Below are positions 51,906 through 61,375 of a DNA stretch of 64,000 nt, piece by piece. How positions within the stretch are numbered: position 1 is the first letter of the stretch; every line of letters begins with the position of its first letter. The notes under the pieces are model-generated. The model did no database searches, was not told the DNA's origin, and was given only the letters and a program-made list of their open reading frames with translations. This stretch comes from Paracoccaceae bacterium. GTDB taxonomy: Bacteria > Pseudomonadota > Alphaproteobacteria > Rhodobacterales > Rhodobacteraceae. The stretch is taken from positions 248,001 to 312,000 of the forward strand of contig JAFIEO010000029.1 in NCBI GenBank assembly GCA_020832445.1. The letters are read 5' to 3'. The position numbers and the translations under genes are program-made.

Positions 51906-53377
51906 TCGGCCAGTGCCGCGCGCGCGGCATGCTGGCCCGACAGCGCGGCCATCGGCACCCCCGCCCCCGGATGCACCCCGCCGCCCGCCAGATACAGCCC
52001 CGCCAGCCGGGTGCGGGTGTGCGGGCGCTGGAATGTCGCCATCGCCCCGTTCGGGCTTAGGCCATACAGCGCGCCCTGACTGTGCGGGAACAGCGCTGCG
52101 AAATCCAGCGGGCGCGTCAGCACCGTCGGCGTGGCGGCTGGCGTGAGGTGCAGGCCGAAACGGGCCAGCCGGGCAAGTGGGTCGGTCGGGCATGGTGGCA
52201 GGTCTTTCTGTCCGCCCGCGCCGGTGGGCGGGGCATTTACGATAAGTTGAAACCGTTCCGGCCCGTCAGGCAGGCCAGCGGCGCGATCTTGTGCGCAAAC
52301 GTAAATCGTGGGGGTTTGGGGCCAATCGCCCTGCGCAAGCGGGCTAAACTCCTGCGCTGGATCAGCGCCGAAAAACACGTTGTGATAGGCCAGCGCATGA
52401 CGCCCAAGGCCCTGCCCGCGAGTGGTTGCCGCAAATGTCCAGACATCGGCCGACAGGCTGCGCGGCACTATTTGCTGTGGTTTGGGCGCGCCCTTATGGT
52501 GCCCAAGCAGCGCGGGCAGGGCGGCGGGATCGCCGTTGAACACCACTTGATTGGCATGAACTGTTTCCCCGCCATTCAGGCGCAGCCCGCTGACCGTGCC
52601 GCCGGTGGTCACAATCGCGCGCACCGGACAGTCCAGCCGCAATGTGCCGCCCAGCCGGATCAGCAGGTCAGAAAGCACCTGTGCAAGCCGGACCATGCCG
52701 CCCTGAACCGCCCAGACACCAGCCGCTTCGGCCTGCCATATCAGCCCCAGAACTGCGGGTGCCAGCAACGGGTTGCCGCCCACATATGTAGCATACCGCC
52801 CGAATAACTGGCGTAGATGGGGGCTGGCAAACCGCCTGTCCAGCATCTGCTGCAAGGTCCGTCCCGGCACCAGCCAGGGCAGGGTTGCAGGGCGGCGCAA
52901 TGCGGCGCGTGCCGCTGCAAACACTTTTGGGCGGGGGGCATACATGATGGGGGATTTGAACGATTCGTATAACGCCGCACTTTGCGCCGAGAAGTGCCGG
53001 AACTCCCGTTCGGCGCGCGACCCGAAGGCGGTCGCAATCGCCTGTGCGTTGGTATTCTGGCAGCTTGTCAGGTCCAGTCGGGTGCCATCGGTCCAGAAAT
53101 GCCGTGCCAGAACCGGCAGCGGGGTCAGCGTCAGATGATCCTCCAGCCGCGTGCCTGCCGCTTCAAACACCTGCTCCAGCACGGGCCGCAGTGTCAGCAC
53201 TGTTGGCCCCGCATCCACTGGACCGGCGCTGCTGGGCGTGGTGCGGATTTTCCCACCGGCCCAGGAATGGGCCTCGAACACGGTGACATTGCGCCCCTGT
53301 GCGGCCAGATGAATGGCCGCAACCAGCCCGCCAATGCCAGCGCCGACGATGAGGATGGAGTCTTTTTTGCAGTTCAT
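51845..53377 (-). CDS. crtD: Methoxyneurosporene (hydroxyneurosporene) dehydrogenase
   Basis: 510 residues from ATG 53377 (ATG 53401 also in frame). CrtI-family FAD enzyme: IVGAGIGGLVAAIHLAAQG at about residues 10-28 and YLAGGGVHPGAGVPMAAL near residue 470. It inserts the 3,4 double bond in the spheroidene pathway. Its last 20 codons overlap crtC-conserved sequence in another frame. Confidence 0.93.
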   Translation of the reverse strand: MNCKKDSILIVGAGIGGLVAAIHLAAQGRNVTVFEAHSWAGGKIRTTPSSAGPVDAGPTVLTLRPVLEQVFEAAGTRLEDHLTLTPLPVLARHFWTDGTRLDLTSCQNTNAQAIATAFGSRAEREFRHFSAQSAALYESFKSPIMYAPRPKVFAAARAALRRPATLPWLVPGRTLQQMLDRRFASPHLRQLFGRYATYVGGNPLLAPAVLGLIWQAEAAGVWAVQGGMVRLAQVLSDLLIRLGGTLRLDCPVRAIVTTGGTVSGLRLNGGETVHANQVVFNGDPAALPALLGHHKGAPKPQQIVPRSLSADVWTFAATTRGQGLGRHALAYHNVFFGADPAQEFSPLAQGDWPQTPTIYVCAQDRAAGLPDGPERFQLIVNAPPTGAGGQKDLPPCPTDPLARLARFGLHLTPAATPTVLTRPLDFAALFPHSQGALYGLSPNGAMATFQRPHTRTRLAGLYLAGGGVHPGAGVPMAALSGQHAARAALADRISAPMSRPTAITGGMSTG

Positions 53378-53407
53378 GGCGGGAATTCTTGACTCTTTCA
53401 TCGAAAC

Positions 53408-53425
53408 TGTCCAGTTTAAGTTACA
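53408..53425. promoter_or_regulatory. PpsR/CrtJ box between crtD and crtE
   Basis: Perfect TGT-N12-ACA with spacer CCAGTTTAAGTT, placed between the divergent starts of crtD (53377) and crtE (53473). Only one clear box is seen here. Confidence 0.65.
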
Positions 53426-53472
53426 CTATGATGTCGAAAATATTTGACACACAGCGGCGCAAGGGGGCCAGG

Positions 53473-54351
53473 ATGGAACTTAGCACACGGATAGACAAGG
53501 CGATGACAGCGGCCATTGCACGGGCGCAGGGCGCTGCTGGCAATCCAGATGCCGTGCCCGGACGGCTGGCCGCCGCACTGAATTATGCCGTTACCCCCGG
53601 CGGGGCGCGCATCCGGCCCACGATATGCCTGTCGGTGGCGCTGGCCTGCGGCGATGACAGGCCAGACCTTGCAGAACGTGCCGCAGTCGCGCTGGAACTT
53701 ATTCACTGCGCCAGCTTGGTGCATGACGACTTGCCTGCATTTGACAATGCCAGTTTCCGGCGCGGAAAGCCAACAATTCATCTGGCATTTTCCGAACCGC
53801 TGGCCGTGCTGACGGGCGACAGCCTGATCATTGCGGGCTTTGATCTGCTTGGCGGTGCCGCCCCCGCCGATGCCTTGCGCGCCTTGCGTCTGGTGCAGTT
53901 GCTGGCGCGTCATACCGGCATGCCGCATGGCATTTGTGCGGGGCAGGCGTGGGAAAGCGAAGCGCGCGTTGATTTGCGCGCCTATCACCGGGCGAAAACG
54001 GCTGCGCTTTTTGTGGCCGCCACGCAGATGGGCGCCTTGGCCGCCGGTCATGAACCCGACCCGTGGGAAGAACTTGGCGCGCGCATAGGCGAGGCGTTTC
54101 AGGTGGCGGATGACCTGCGCGATGCGCTTTATGATGAAAACACGCTGGGCAAACCCGTGGGGCAGGACGTGGCCTATGCGCGCCCGTCCGCCGTGGAAGA
54201 GCTGGGCGTTCAGGGGGCGGTCAAGCGGCTGCATGATATTCTGGGCGGCGCAATCGCGTCGATCCCGTCCTGTCCGGGTGAAGCGCGGCTTGCGCAGCTT
54301 GTGCGTGTCTATGCCGAACGCATGACGCCTGTTGCGCCCGTTCGTGCCTGA
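53473..54351 (+). CDS. crtE: Geranylgeranyl diphosphate synthase
   Basis: 292 residues from ATG 53473. Trans-prenyltransferase with first Asp-rich motif DDLPAFD (about residue 86) and second DDLRD near residue 212; the chain-length region before the first motif (LIHCASLVHDD) has small residues as in GGPP synthases. Supplies GGPP for phytoene and for the bacteriochlorophyll tail. Frame open upstream, but this ATG matches the family N-terminus. Confidence 0.95.
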   Translation: MELSTRIDKAMTAAIARAQGAAGNPDAVPGRLAAALNYAVTPGGARIRPTICLSVALACGDDRPDLAERAAVALELIHCASLVHDDLPAFDNASFRRGKPTIHLAFSEPLAVLTGDSLIIAGFDLLGGAAPADALRALRLVQLLARHTGMPHGICAGQAWESEARVDLRAYHRAKTAALFVAATQMGALAAGHEPDPWEELGARIGEAFQVADDLRDALYDENTLGKPVGQDVAYARPSAVEELGVQGAVKRLHDILGGAIASIPSCPGEARLAQLVRVYAERMTPVAPVRA

Positions 54352-55456
54352 GCGCGAGAGGGGCGGCGCAACCCTGCCCGCGCCACCAAGGCCCGCAGGC
54401 ATAATGAACCGGCTGGCGTCATCGCCCCGATTTCAGGCTATTGCAGAACGTGTGCCCATCCTGCGCGGCATTGCGCGGCGCGAAGGGGCGGCGCTGTTCG
54501 ATCTGATGCAGGGCTTTGTCAACAGCCAGATGCTGGCCGCGTTGGTGGAATTGCGCGTGCTGCATCTGCTGGCCGAAGGCGGGGCGACAGCCGATGCGCT
54601 GGCCGCGCGCCTGAATGTGCCGCCGGACCGTATGGCGGTGCTGTTGCAGGCGGGCGCGGCCATGCGGTTGTTGCGGCGCAAAGGGGCCAGGTTCTATCTT
54701 GCGCGGCGCGGTGCGGCCTTTCTGGGCGTTGCAGGGCTGGAAGATATGGTGCGCCATCATGCGGTTCTGTATGGTGATCTGGCCGACCCGGCGGCATTTA
54801 TCCGCGGTGAAACAACGCCTGCGCTGGCAGAATTCTGGCCCTATGTGTTTGGCGCATCCGGCCCCATAGACCCCGAAATCTCGGCGCGGTATTCGCGCCT
54901 TATGGCCGACAGCCAGACCCTTGTTGCACAAGAAGCGCTGCGTGTGTTGACCCTGAACGGGGCCGCGCATTTGCTGGATCTGGGGGGCGGCACGGGTGCA
55001 TTTCTGCGTGCGGTGCATGCGCGCTATCCGGCGCTGGAACTGTCCTTGTTTGATCTGCCAGATGTTGTTGCAATGGCCGACCTGCCCGCCAATGTTGCGC
55101 GCCATGGCGGATCGTTCCGCGATGATCCGTTGCCGCAGGGCGCGGATGTCATATCGCTTGTGCGGGTGCTGTATGATCACCGCGATGATACTGTGCGCGC
55201 GCTGTTGCAAAAGGTATTTGCCACATTGCCTGCGGGCGGGCGCCTGTTGGTGATCGAACCGATGTCAGGCGGCGCGCGCCCCGATCCACATACAGATGTG
55301 TATTTTTCAGTTTACACAATGGCCATGCAAACCGGGCGTACGCGCAGCACACAAGAGATTGCGACCCTACTGAAAGACACCGGTTTCACGAAGATAACGC
55401 CTGTCAGGACGCGCAGAAGCTATGTTTCTGCCGTAATTACAGCACAGAAACTGTAA
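54344..55456 (+). CDS. crtF: Hydroxyneurosporene/hydroxycarotenoid O-methyltransferase
   Basis: 370 residues from GTG 54344, overlapping the crtE stop; ATG 54404 would give 350. SAM-dependent methyltransferase: a dimerisation/helix-turn-helix N-terminal half (GFVNSQMLAALVELRVLHLL), then LLDLGGGTGAFLRAV near residue 208 and LIRVLYDHRDD-like (ISLVRVLYDHRDD). Methylates the C1 hydroxyl to give methoxy carotenoids. Confidence 0.9.
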   Translation: MPERERGGATLPAPPRPAGIMNRLASSPRFQAIAERVPILRGIARREGAALFDLMQGFVNSQMLAALVELRVLHLLAEGGATADALAARLNVPPDRMAVLLQAGAAMRLLRRKGARFYLARRGAAFLGVAGLEDMVRHHAVLYGDLADPAAFIRGETTPALAEFWPYVFGASGPIDPEISARYSRLMADSQTLVAQEALRVLTLNGAAHLLDLGGGTGAFLRAVHARYPALELSLFDLPDVVAMADLPANVARHGGSFRDDPLPQGADVISLVRVLYDHRDDTVRALLQKVFATLPAGGRLLVIEPMSGGARPDPHTDVYFSVYTMAMQTGRTRSTQEIATLLKDTGFTKITPVRTRRSYVSAVITAQKL

Positions 55457-55484
55457 CTCTGGCCTGTCATCTTTAAAATAACTG

Positions 55485-55528
55485 TCAATATGAATTGACA
55501 CTATAGCGTGTATCAGTAAGATTACACA
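55485..55528. promoter_or_regulatory. Paired PpsR/CrtJ boxes upstream of bchC
   Basis: Two perfect TGT-N12-ACA sites, 55485-55502 (spacer CAATATGAATTG) and 55511-55528 (spacer ATCAGTAAGATT), 8 bp apart. This is the classic bchC arrangement. A likely sigma70 promoter is embedded: TTGACA at 55497-55502, TAAGAT at 55519-55524, 16 bp spacing, so each box covers one hexamer. Confidence 0.85.
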
Positions 55529-55590
55529 TAGGGAAAGTGAGTCGACAGCGGTGCGGGTTGCAACGCGGGGTCACAGCCCGGAGGATTTCT

Positions 55591-56541
55591 GTGCAAACTG
55601 ATGCCATCATCCTGAAAGCCCCCCGCCAGCTGTCGCTGGGACGTGTCGCGCTGAACGCAGCCGGGTCGCAGGATCTTGTGGTTCGCATCACGCATTCGGG
55701 CATCTCGACAGGGACGGAACGGTTGTTCTGGTCCGGCCAGATGCCGCCCTTTCCGGGCATGGGCTACCCGCTTGTGCCGGGCTATGAAGCGACTGGTGTG
55801 GTAGAGTGCGCCGGCGATGACACGGGGTTTGCCGTTGGTGAACGGGTTTTCGTGCCGGGCGCAAACTGTTTTGCGGGCAATGCCGATGGGGCAGTGTTCG
55901 GGCTGTTTGGCGCGGCGTCGCGCCATCTGGTCACCGATTTCCGCCGCGCCACGCGCATAGGCCCCGATCTGGGTGCCGAAGGGGCATTGCTGGCGCTTGC
56001 GGCCACGGCACGCCATGCTGTCGCTGGGCCGAATGCCAGCATGCCCGATCTGGTTGTCGGCCACGGTGTTCTGGGGCGGCTGGTTGCGCGCATTGTCGTG
56101 GCATCGGGCGCACCTGCGCCACAGGTGTGGGATGTGAACCCCGCACGCCATTCCGGCGCGCAGGGCTATAGCGTATGCCACCCTGATGACGACGCGCGCC
56201 GCGATTATTCCTGCGTTCTGGATGCATCGGGCGCGGAAGGGCTGCTTGACCAGTTGATCGGACGTGTCGCCAGGGGTGGCGAGGTTGTTCTGGCCGGTTT
56301 CTACACCACACCACTGCAATTCACCTTTGTCCCTGCATTTTTGCGCGAGCTGCGCCTGCGCGTGGCCGCCGAATGGCAGCCCGAAGACATGGTTGCCACG
56401 CGCGATCTGATCGAAAGTGGCGCGTTGTCGCTGTCTGGACTGATCACCCATTTTGCCCGGCCCGTGGATGCTCCGCGCGCTTATGAACGGGCCTTCAGCG
56501 ATGCTGATTGCCTGAAAATGATACTCGACTGGGAGGCCTGA
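55591..56541 (+). CDS. bchC: Bacteriochlorophyllide a dehydrogenase
   Basis: 316 residues from GTG 55591, with GGAGGA eight bases upstream. Medium-chain dehydrogenase-like protein that oxidises the C3 hydroxyethyl group to acetyl. The N-terminus ([32 protein letters not shown], in two parts) is typical of Bch[13 protein letters not shown] nucleotide-binding loop lies near residue 157. Heads the bchCXYZ-puf superoperon. Confidence 0.95.
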   Translation: MQTDAIILKAPRQLSLGRVALNAAGSQDLVVRITHSGISTGTERLFWSGQMPPFPGMGYPLVPGYEATGVVECAGDDTGFAVGERVFVPGANCFAGNADGAVFGLFGAASRHLVTDFRRATRIGPDLGAEGALLALAATARHAVAGPNASMPDLVVGHGVLGRLVARIVVASGAPAPQVWDVNPARHSGAQGYSVCHPDDDARRDYSCVLDASGAEGLLDQLIGRVARGGEVVLAGFYTTPLQFTFVPAFLRELRLRVAAEWQPEDMVATRDLIESGALSLSGLITHFARPVDAPRAYERAFSDADCLKMILDWEA

Positions 56542-56544
56542 GAT

Positions 56545-57549
56545 ATGACGCTTGATATTCCGAACCTGAAGGATTTTGACAAGCGGCTGCGCGACGAGGC
56601 CCATGAAGAGCCGTCGTTGGAAGTCCCGCAAGACCCGCCCAGCAAACACACCCAGATCATTGCGATCTATGGCAAGGGCGGGATTGGCAAATCCTTCACG
56701 CTGGCGAACCTGTCTTGCATGATGGCCGAGCAGGGCAAACGCGTGCTGCTGATCGGCTGCGACCCGAAATCAGACACGACCAGCCTGCTATTTGGCGGTA
56801 AGGCGTGCCCCACAATCATTGAAACTTCCACCCGCAAGAAACTGGCGGGCGAGGAAGTGGCCATTGGCGATGTCTGCTTCAAGCGCAATGGCGTGTTTGC
56901 CATGGAACTTGGCGGGCCGGAAGTCGGGCGTGGCTGCGGGGGTCGCGGCATTATCCACGGGTTTGAACTGCTGGAAAAGCTGGGTTTCCACGACTGGGAC
57001 TTTGATTATGTCCTGCTGGATTTTCTGGGCGATGTGGTCTGCGGCGGCTTCGGCCTGCCGATTGCGCGCGACATGGCCCAGAAGGTTATTCTGGTGGCGT
57101 CGAACGACCTGCAATCGTTATATGTGGCCAATAACGTGTGTTCCGCCGTGGAATACTTCCGCAAGATGGGCGGGAATGTCGGCGTTGCAGGGCTGGTCAT
57201 CAATAAAGATGACGGCACGGGAGAGGCAGCGGCCTTTGCCAGATCGGTGAATATTCCGGTGCTGGCTGCGATCCCGCAAGATGATGACCTGCGCAAGAAA
57301 TCCGCGAATTACCAGATTGTCGGCAGTGCGGCGAGCCAGTGGGGATCGCTGTTTGTGGGCCTGGCCGAGGCTGTGGAAATTGCCCCGCCCTTGCGACCCG
57401 ACCCGCTTGATCAGGACGGTCTGCTGGCGCTGTTCGACAGCAAGGATACGGGCGGCGATATCGTTCTGGAACCGGCCACCGACACCGATATGCGCGGCAA
57501 GAACGCTGTGGCGAAAGCGTCGCTGGAAGTGGTGTATGACGATGCCTGA
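56545..57549 (+). CDS. bchX: Chlorophyllide a reductase iron protein subunit X
   Basis: 334 residues. NifH-like protein with P-loop [10 protein letters not shown] at about residues 42-51 and cluster cysteines in GRGCGGRG and [10 protein letters not shown]. It feeds electrons to BchYZ for reduction of ring B of chlorophyllide (and possibly the C8 vinyl). Starts 3 bp after the bchC stop. Confidence 0.96.
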   Translation: MTLDIPNLKDFDKRLRDEAHEEPSLEVPQDPPSKHTQIIAIYGKGGIGKSFTLANLSCMMAEQGKRVLLIGCDPKSDTTSLLFGGKACPTIIETSTRKKLAGEEVAIGDVCFKRNGVFAMELGGPEVGRGCGGRGIIHGFELLEKLGFHDWDFDYVLLDFLGDVVCGGFGLPIARDMAQKVILVASNDLQSLYVANNVCSAVEYFRKMGGNVGVAGLVINKDDGTGEAAAFARSVNIPVLAAIPQDDDLRKKSANYQIVGSAASQWGSLFVGLAEAVEIAPPLRPDPLDQDGLLALFDSKDTGGDIVLEPATDTDMRGKNAVAKASLEVVYDDA

Positions 57550-57570
57550 TGATTTCACACAGATCGAACA

Positions 57571-57632
57571 GGGGGGCCAGCCCCCCATCGCCTGCGGCGA
57601 TTCCCCCCGGAGTAGTTCGGGCAAGATGAAGG
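57571..57632 (+). repeat. Palindromic element between bchX and bchY
   Basis: GGGGGGCCAGCCCCCC (57571-57586), then an ATCGCC-TGC-GGCGAT hairpin (57587-57601), CCCCCC, and a tail GAGTAGTTCGGGCAAGATGAAG. It is the same block order as the bchH-bchL element. The tail carries the likely start ATG of bchY (57626). The bchY frame is open through the whole element. Confidence 0.65.
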
Positions 57633-59131
57633 ACGAGGAAGCGACAGGACAAGTGGATGGCATGGGATGCCATGCACCAATGCAGCAGATGGAAGCCAAG
57701 ACCCGCGCGGCCGGGAACGGGGCCGTTCTGGACCAGTTCGCCAAGGATTATCCGCGCGGCCCGCATGACAAACCGGAATCAATGTGCCCGGCATTCGGGT
57801 CATTGCGGGTTGGTCTGCGCATGCGCCGTGTGGCAACGGTGTTGTCGGGGTCCGCGTGCTGTGTCTACGGGCTAAGTTTCGTCAGCCATTTCTACGGCGC
57901 GCGGCGGTCTGTGGGATATGTGCCGTTCAATTCGGAATCGCTGGTCACTGGCAAGCTGTTTGAAGATATCCGCGATGCGGTGCATGACATGGCCGATCCT
58001 GCGCAATATGATGCGATTGTGGTGACAAATCTGTGTGTGCCCACCGCGTCCGGTGTGCCGCTGCGGTTGCTGCCCAAGGAAATAAACGGTGTGCGGATTG
58101 TGGGCATTGATGTGCCCGGTTTCGGCGTGCCCACCCATGCAGAGGCCAAGGATGTGCTGGCCGGTGCAATGCTGAATTATGCCCGTCAGGAAGTTGAAGC
58201 GGGGCCTGTGCCTGCGCCTGAAGCGGGCCGTTCGGACCGCCCGACAGTGACGCTTCTGGGCGAGATGTTTCCCGCTGATCCCATGATGATCGGGGCCATG
58301 CTGGCGCCAATGGGGCTGGCGGCGGGGCCTGTTGTGCCGTGCCGCGAATGGCGCGAGTTATATGCCGCGCTGGATTGCGGGGCTGTCGCGGCAATTCATC
58401 CGTTTTATTCGGCGGCGGTGCGCGAGTTTCAGGCGGCGGGGCGGCCTGTCATCGGGTCCGCGCCCGTGGGGGTTGATGGAACACATGACTGGCTGGCCGC
58501 GATTGGCGCTGCGTTCAACGTGGCACCGGACCGGATTGCGGCGGCGCAGAATGCCTTCGTGCCCGCAGTGCGCGCAGCACTGGCAGGTGCCCCCATCAAG
58601 GGCCGGATCACGCTGTCGGGCTATGAAGGATCGGAACTTCTGGTCGCGCGCCTGTTGATCGAGAGCGGCGCTGATCTGGCCTATGTTGGCACGGCCTGTG
58701 CGGCATCGAAATGGTCGGCGGCAGACCGGTACTGGCTGGAATCGCGCGGTGTGGTTGTGAAATTCCGCGCGTCGCTTGCCGATGATCTGGCCGCCGTTGA
58801 CGGGCTGGAACCTGATCTGGCCATTGGCACCACACCTGTGGTGCAGCATGCCAAGCAAAAGGGTATCCCGTCGCTGTATTTCACCAACCTGATTTCCGCA
58901 CGCCCCCTGATGGGACCGGCAGGAGCGGGCAGCTTGGGCGAAGTTGTCAATGCCGCCATTGGCGGCAAGGCCCGCATGGACACGATGCGCGAATTTTTTG
59001 ACGGCGTGGGAACAGGCGACACTGCCGGCATCTGGGAAGGCAGCCCGAATCTGCGTCCTGATTTCCGCGCGCAGCACCAGAAAAAACTGGACAAGCTAGC
59101 GCGGGCCGCCAAAGCGCAGGAGATGATCTGA
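57626..59131 (+). CDS. bchY: Chlorophyllide a reductase subunit Y
   Basis: 501 residues from ATG 57626; ATG 57542 (overlapping the bchX end and reading through the palindromic element) and ATG 57662 (MGCHAP) are alternatives. NifD-like subunit: cluster Cys in [16 protein letters not shown] (about residue 50), [17 protein letters not shown] and [12 protein letters not shown]. Forms the catalytic heterotetramer with BchZ. Position and length typical. Confidence 0.93.
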   Translation: MKDEEATGQVDGMGCHAPMQQMEAKTRAAGNGAVLDQFAKDYPRGPHDKPESMCPAFGSLRVGLRMRRVATVLSGSACCVYGLSFVSHFYGARRSVGYVPFNSESLVTGKLFEDIRDAVHDMADPAQYDAIVVTNLCVPTASGVPLRLLPKEINGVRIVGIDVPGFGVPTHAEAKDVLAGAMLNYARQEVEAGPVPAPEAGRSDRPTVTLLGEMFPADPMMIGAMLAPMGLAAGPVVPCREWRELYAALDCGAVAAIHPFYSAAVREFQAAGRPVIGSAPVGVDGTHDWLAAIGAAFNVAPDRIAAAQNAFVPAVRAALAGAPIKGRITLSGYEGSELLVARLLIESGADLAYVGTACAASKWSAADRYWLESRGVVVKFRASLADDLAAVDGLEPDLAIGTTPVVQHAKQKGIPSLYFTNLISARPLMGPAGAGSLGEVVNAAIGGKARMDTMREFFDGVGTGDTAGIWEGSPNLRPDFRAQHQKKLDKLARAAKAQEMI

Positions 59132-60588
59132 TGCTTGTTCAAGATCATGATCGCGCAGGCGGATACTGGGGGGCGGTCTATGCCTTTTGTGCCGTCAAGG
59201 GGTTGCAGGTTGTTATTGATGGCCCCGTGGGCTGCGAAAACCTGCCTGTAACATCTGTTTTGCATTACACCGACGCCCTGCCGCCGCATGAATTGCCCAT
59301 CGTCGTTACCGGACTGGGCGAGGATGAGATGTCCTCGGGCACCGAGGAATCGATGGCGCGGGCGTGGAAAACGCTTGATCCTGCCTTGCCCGCCGTTGTG
59401 GTGACAGGGTCCATCGCGGAAATGATCGGCGGCGGTGTGACGCCGCAGGGCACGAATATCCAGCGCTTTTTGCCCCGCACCATTGATGAGGATCAATGGG
59501 AAGCCGCCGACCGCGCCATGACATGGCTGTTCACCGAATTTGGCCAGACCAAGGGCCGCATGCCGCCCGAGAAGAAACGCGAAGAAGGCGCACGCCCGCG
59601 CGTCAACATCCTTGGTCCGATGTATGGCACGTTCAATATGCCGTCCGATCTGGCTGAAATCCGGCGATTGGTTGAAGGGATCGGCGCGGACGTGAACATG
59701 GTCATGCCGCTTGGTGCCCATCTGGCGGAAATGCGCAATCTGGTGAATGCCGATGTCAATATTGTCATGTATCGCGAATTCGGGCGCGGATTGGCCGAAT
59801 GCCTTGGCAAACCCTATCTGCAAGCGCCCATTGGGATGGACAGCACGACGCGTTTTCTGCGCCGTCTGGGAGAATTGCTGGAACTGGACCCTGAGCCGTT
59901 CATCGCGCGCGAAAAGCATTCGACGCTGAAACCGGTCTGGGATCTGTGGCGTTCGGTCACGCAGGATTTCTTTGCCACGGCCAGTTTTGCGGTTGTTGCA
60001 TCCGAAACCTACACGCGGGGATTGCGCAAGTATCTGGAAGAAGATCTTGGCCTGCCCTGTGCCTTCGCGGTGGCGCGCGTTCGCGGGACGAAAACCGACA
60101 ATGACCGCGTGCGCGCGCTGTTGGGCGAAAAGCGCCCCCTGGTGGTGTTCGGGTCGATCAACGAAAAAATGTATCTGGCCGAGTTGAAGGCCGGGCACGG
60201 GCCAGCGCCTGCGTTCATTCCCGCCAGTTTTCCCGGCGCGGCGATAAGGCGGCATACCGGCACGCCGATGATGGGCTATGCGGGTGCGACCTATGTGCTG
60301 CAAGAAGTGTGCAACGGGCTGTTCGACGCGCTGTTCCATATTCTGCCGCTGGGCAGCCAGATGGACGCCGCCGCCGCCACACCCACCACATTGCGCCGCG
60401 ACTTGCCCTGGTCTGCGGAAGCGAAGGCCGAACTGGACCGCATCGTGGCCCAACACCCCATTCTGACACGCATTTCTGCCGCGCGCAGTCTGCGTGACGC
60501 CATAGAGGCCGCAGCACTGGAACGCGGCGCAGATGAAATCGACAGCGAATTGGTCGCGGCGCTTCGCCCTGACCTGACCCGCGCGTGA
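59131..60588 (+). CDS. bchZ: Chlorophyllide a reductase subunit Z
   Basis: 485 residues, NifK-like. N-terminus [36 protein letters not shown] (in two parts) carries the cluster Cys; [12 protein letters not shown] follows. The start overlaps the bchY stop by one base (TGATG). In related bacteria the puf promoter lies within the end of bchZ; I cannot place it here by eye. Confidence 0.95.
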   Translation: MLVQDHDRAGGYWGAVYAFCAVKGLQVVIDGPVGCENLPVTSVLHYTDALPPHELPIVVTGLGEDEMSSGTEESMARAWKTLDPALPAVVVTGSIAEMIGGGVTPQGTNIQRFLPRTIDEDQWEAADRAMTWLFTEFGQTKGRMPPEKKREEGARPRVNILGPMYGTFNMPSDLAEIRRLVEGIGADVNMVMPLGAHLAEMRNLVNADVNIVMYREFGRGLAECLGKPYLQAPIGMDSTTRFLRRLGELLELDPEPFIAREKHSTLKPVWDLWRSVTQDFFATASFAVVASETYTRGLRKYLEEDLGLPCAFAVARVRGTKTDNDRVRALLGEKRPLVVFGSINEKMYLAELKAGHGPAPAFIPASFPGAAIRRHTGTPMMGYAGATYVLQEVCNGLFDALFHILPLGSQMDAAAATPTTLRRDLPWSAEAKAELDRIVAQHPILTRISAARSLRDAIEAAALERGADEIDSELVAALRPDLTRA

Positions 60589-60605
60589 CCCCAGGAGGAA
60601 AGACC

Positions 60606-60827
60606 ATGGCCGATTACACCGTGAATGCCCCCAGACCCCGCAACGAACGTGCGCAGAACTGGGAATACAGGCTTTACTTCAGCGTGATCTTTGCATTGGC
60701 GCTGGCAACCGGTCTGCTGACCTGGAGCTGGCGTGTCGTGACCACCGGCAAATTGCCGCGCCTTGGCCCTGTGGGCCGTGCACTGGCCGATGCGCATGTG
60801 ATCGCGCCGATCGTTTTCCGCAGCTAA
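60606..60827 (+). CDS. pufQ: PufQ, regulator of bacteriochlorophyll and puf expression
   Basis: 73 residues from ATG 60606, with an excellent AGGAGG eight to ten bases upstream. One membrane helix (YFSVIFALALATGLLTW) and the family C-terminus GPVGRALADAHVIAPIVF. PufQ is needed for normal bacteriochlorophyll levels and is thought to carry pigment intermediates. First gene of the puf operon, 17 bp after bchZ. Confidence 0.88.
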   Translation: MADYTVNAPRPRNERAQNWEYRLYFSVIFALALATGLLTWSWRVVTTGKLPRLGPVGRALADAHVIAPIVFRS

Positions 60828-60847
60828 GGCGCTGTGTGACCGTCATT

Positions 60848-60900
60848 CCCGTGGGCCAGGGCCTGCGGGATTGGGGCACCCCGTTTCGGGGTACCATCCC
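60848..60900 (+). other. mRNA hairpins between pufQ and pufB
   Basis: Two stem-loops: 60848-60869 (CCCGTGGGCC with GCCTGCGGG) and 60873-60900 (core ACCCCG-TTT-CGGGGT with flanking pairs). Similar structures protect the 5' end of pufBA mRNA or mark processing sites in Rhodobacter. Confidence 0.5.
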
Positions 60901-60944
60901 AGCCGCAGGGTGTGCGGTGCCAGTCTTATGATCCGGAGGATACT

Positions 60945-61094
60945 ATGGCTGAAAGAACTGACCTGTCGTTTACAGGTCTTACCGACGAGCAGGCCCAGGA
61001 GCTGCACTCGGTCTATATGAGCGGGCTTTGGCTGTTTTCAGCCGTTGCCATCGTGGCTCATTTGGCCGTGTTCATCTGGCGCCCGTGGTTCTGA
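60945..61094 (+). CDS. pufB: Light-harvesting LH1 beta polypeptide
   Basis: 49 residues with CCGGAGGA upstream. N-terminal polar part [20 protein letters not shown], then one helix containing the bacteriochlorophyll-ligating His ([13 protein letters not shown] at the end). Length and C-terminal WRPWF are those of LH1 (B870) beta chains. Confidence 0.96.
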   Translation: MAERTDLSFTGLTDEQAQELHSVYMSGLWLFSAVAIVAHLAVFIWRPWF

Positions 61095-61106
61095 AGGGAT
61101 TAGAAC

Positions 61107-61268
61107 ATGAGCAAGTTTTACAAAATCTGGCTGATCTTCGATCCGCGCCGCGTTTTCGTGGCACAGGGCGTGTTCCTGTTTCTTCTGGCCGCGATGATCC
61201 ATTTGGTGTTGCTGTCCAGCGATGGCTACAACTGGTTCCAGATCGCGGCTGACAAATACGGCCGCTAA
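61107..61268 (+). CDS. pufA: Light-harvesting LH1 alpha polypeptide
   Basis: 53 residues, starting [19 protein letters not shown], with the pigment-binding His in [10 protein letters not shown] and C-terminus [12 protein letters not shown]. The N-terminal [12 protein letters not shown] string is the standard LH1 alpha motif. It begins 12 bp after pufB; both form the ring around the reaction centre. Confidence 0.96.
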   Translation: MSKFYKIWLIFDPRRVFVAQGVFLFLLAAMIHLVLLSSDGYNWFQIAADKYGR

Positions 61269-61319
61269 GACGCTTTCGCGTCCCGACTGTGGGCGGCGTG
61301 GCACAACTGTGCCGCCCGC
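61269..61319 (+). other. Intercistronic hairpins between pufA and pufL
   Basis: GACGC-TTTC-GCGTC at 61269-61282 directly after the pufA stop, then a larger stem at 61291-61319 (GGGCGGC with GCCGCCC, inner GGCAC with GTGCC). Such hairpins stabilise the pufBA segment so that antenna subunits outnumber the reaction centre. Confidence 0.7.
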
Positions 61320-61375
61320 AGCCATCCATTCAACAATGACGGCCTTGACGGCCGCCGAGCCTAGCGGAGGGAAGC

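Noticed and set aside
58681-60456. 591-codon open frame on the minus strand
   Set aside because: Antisense to bchY and bchZ; low-complexity Arg/His/Gln-rich product without motifs.
61028-61252. 74-codon frame over pufB and pufA
   Set aside because: Out of frame with both antenna genes, whose sequences are unmistakable.
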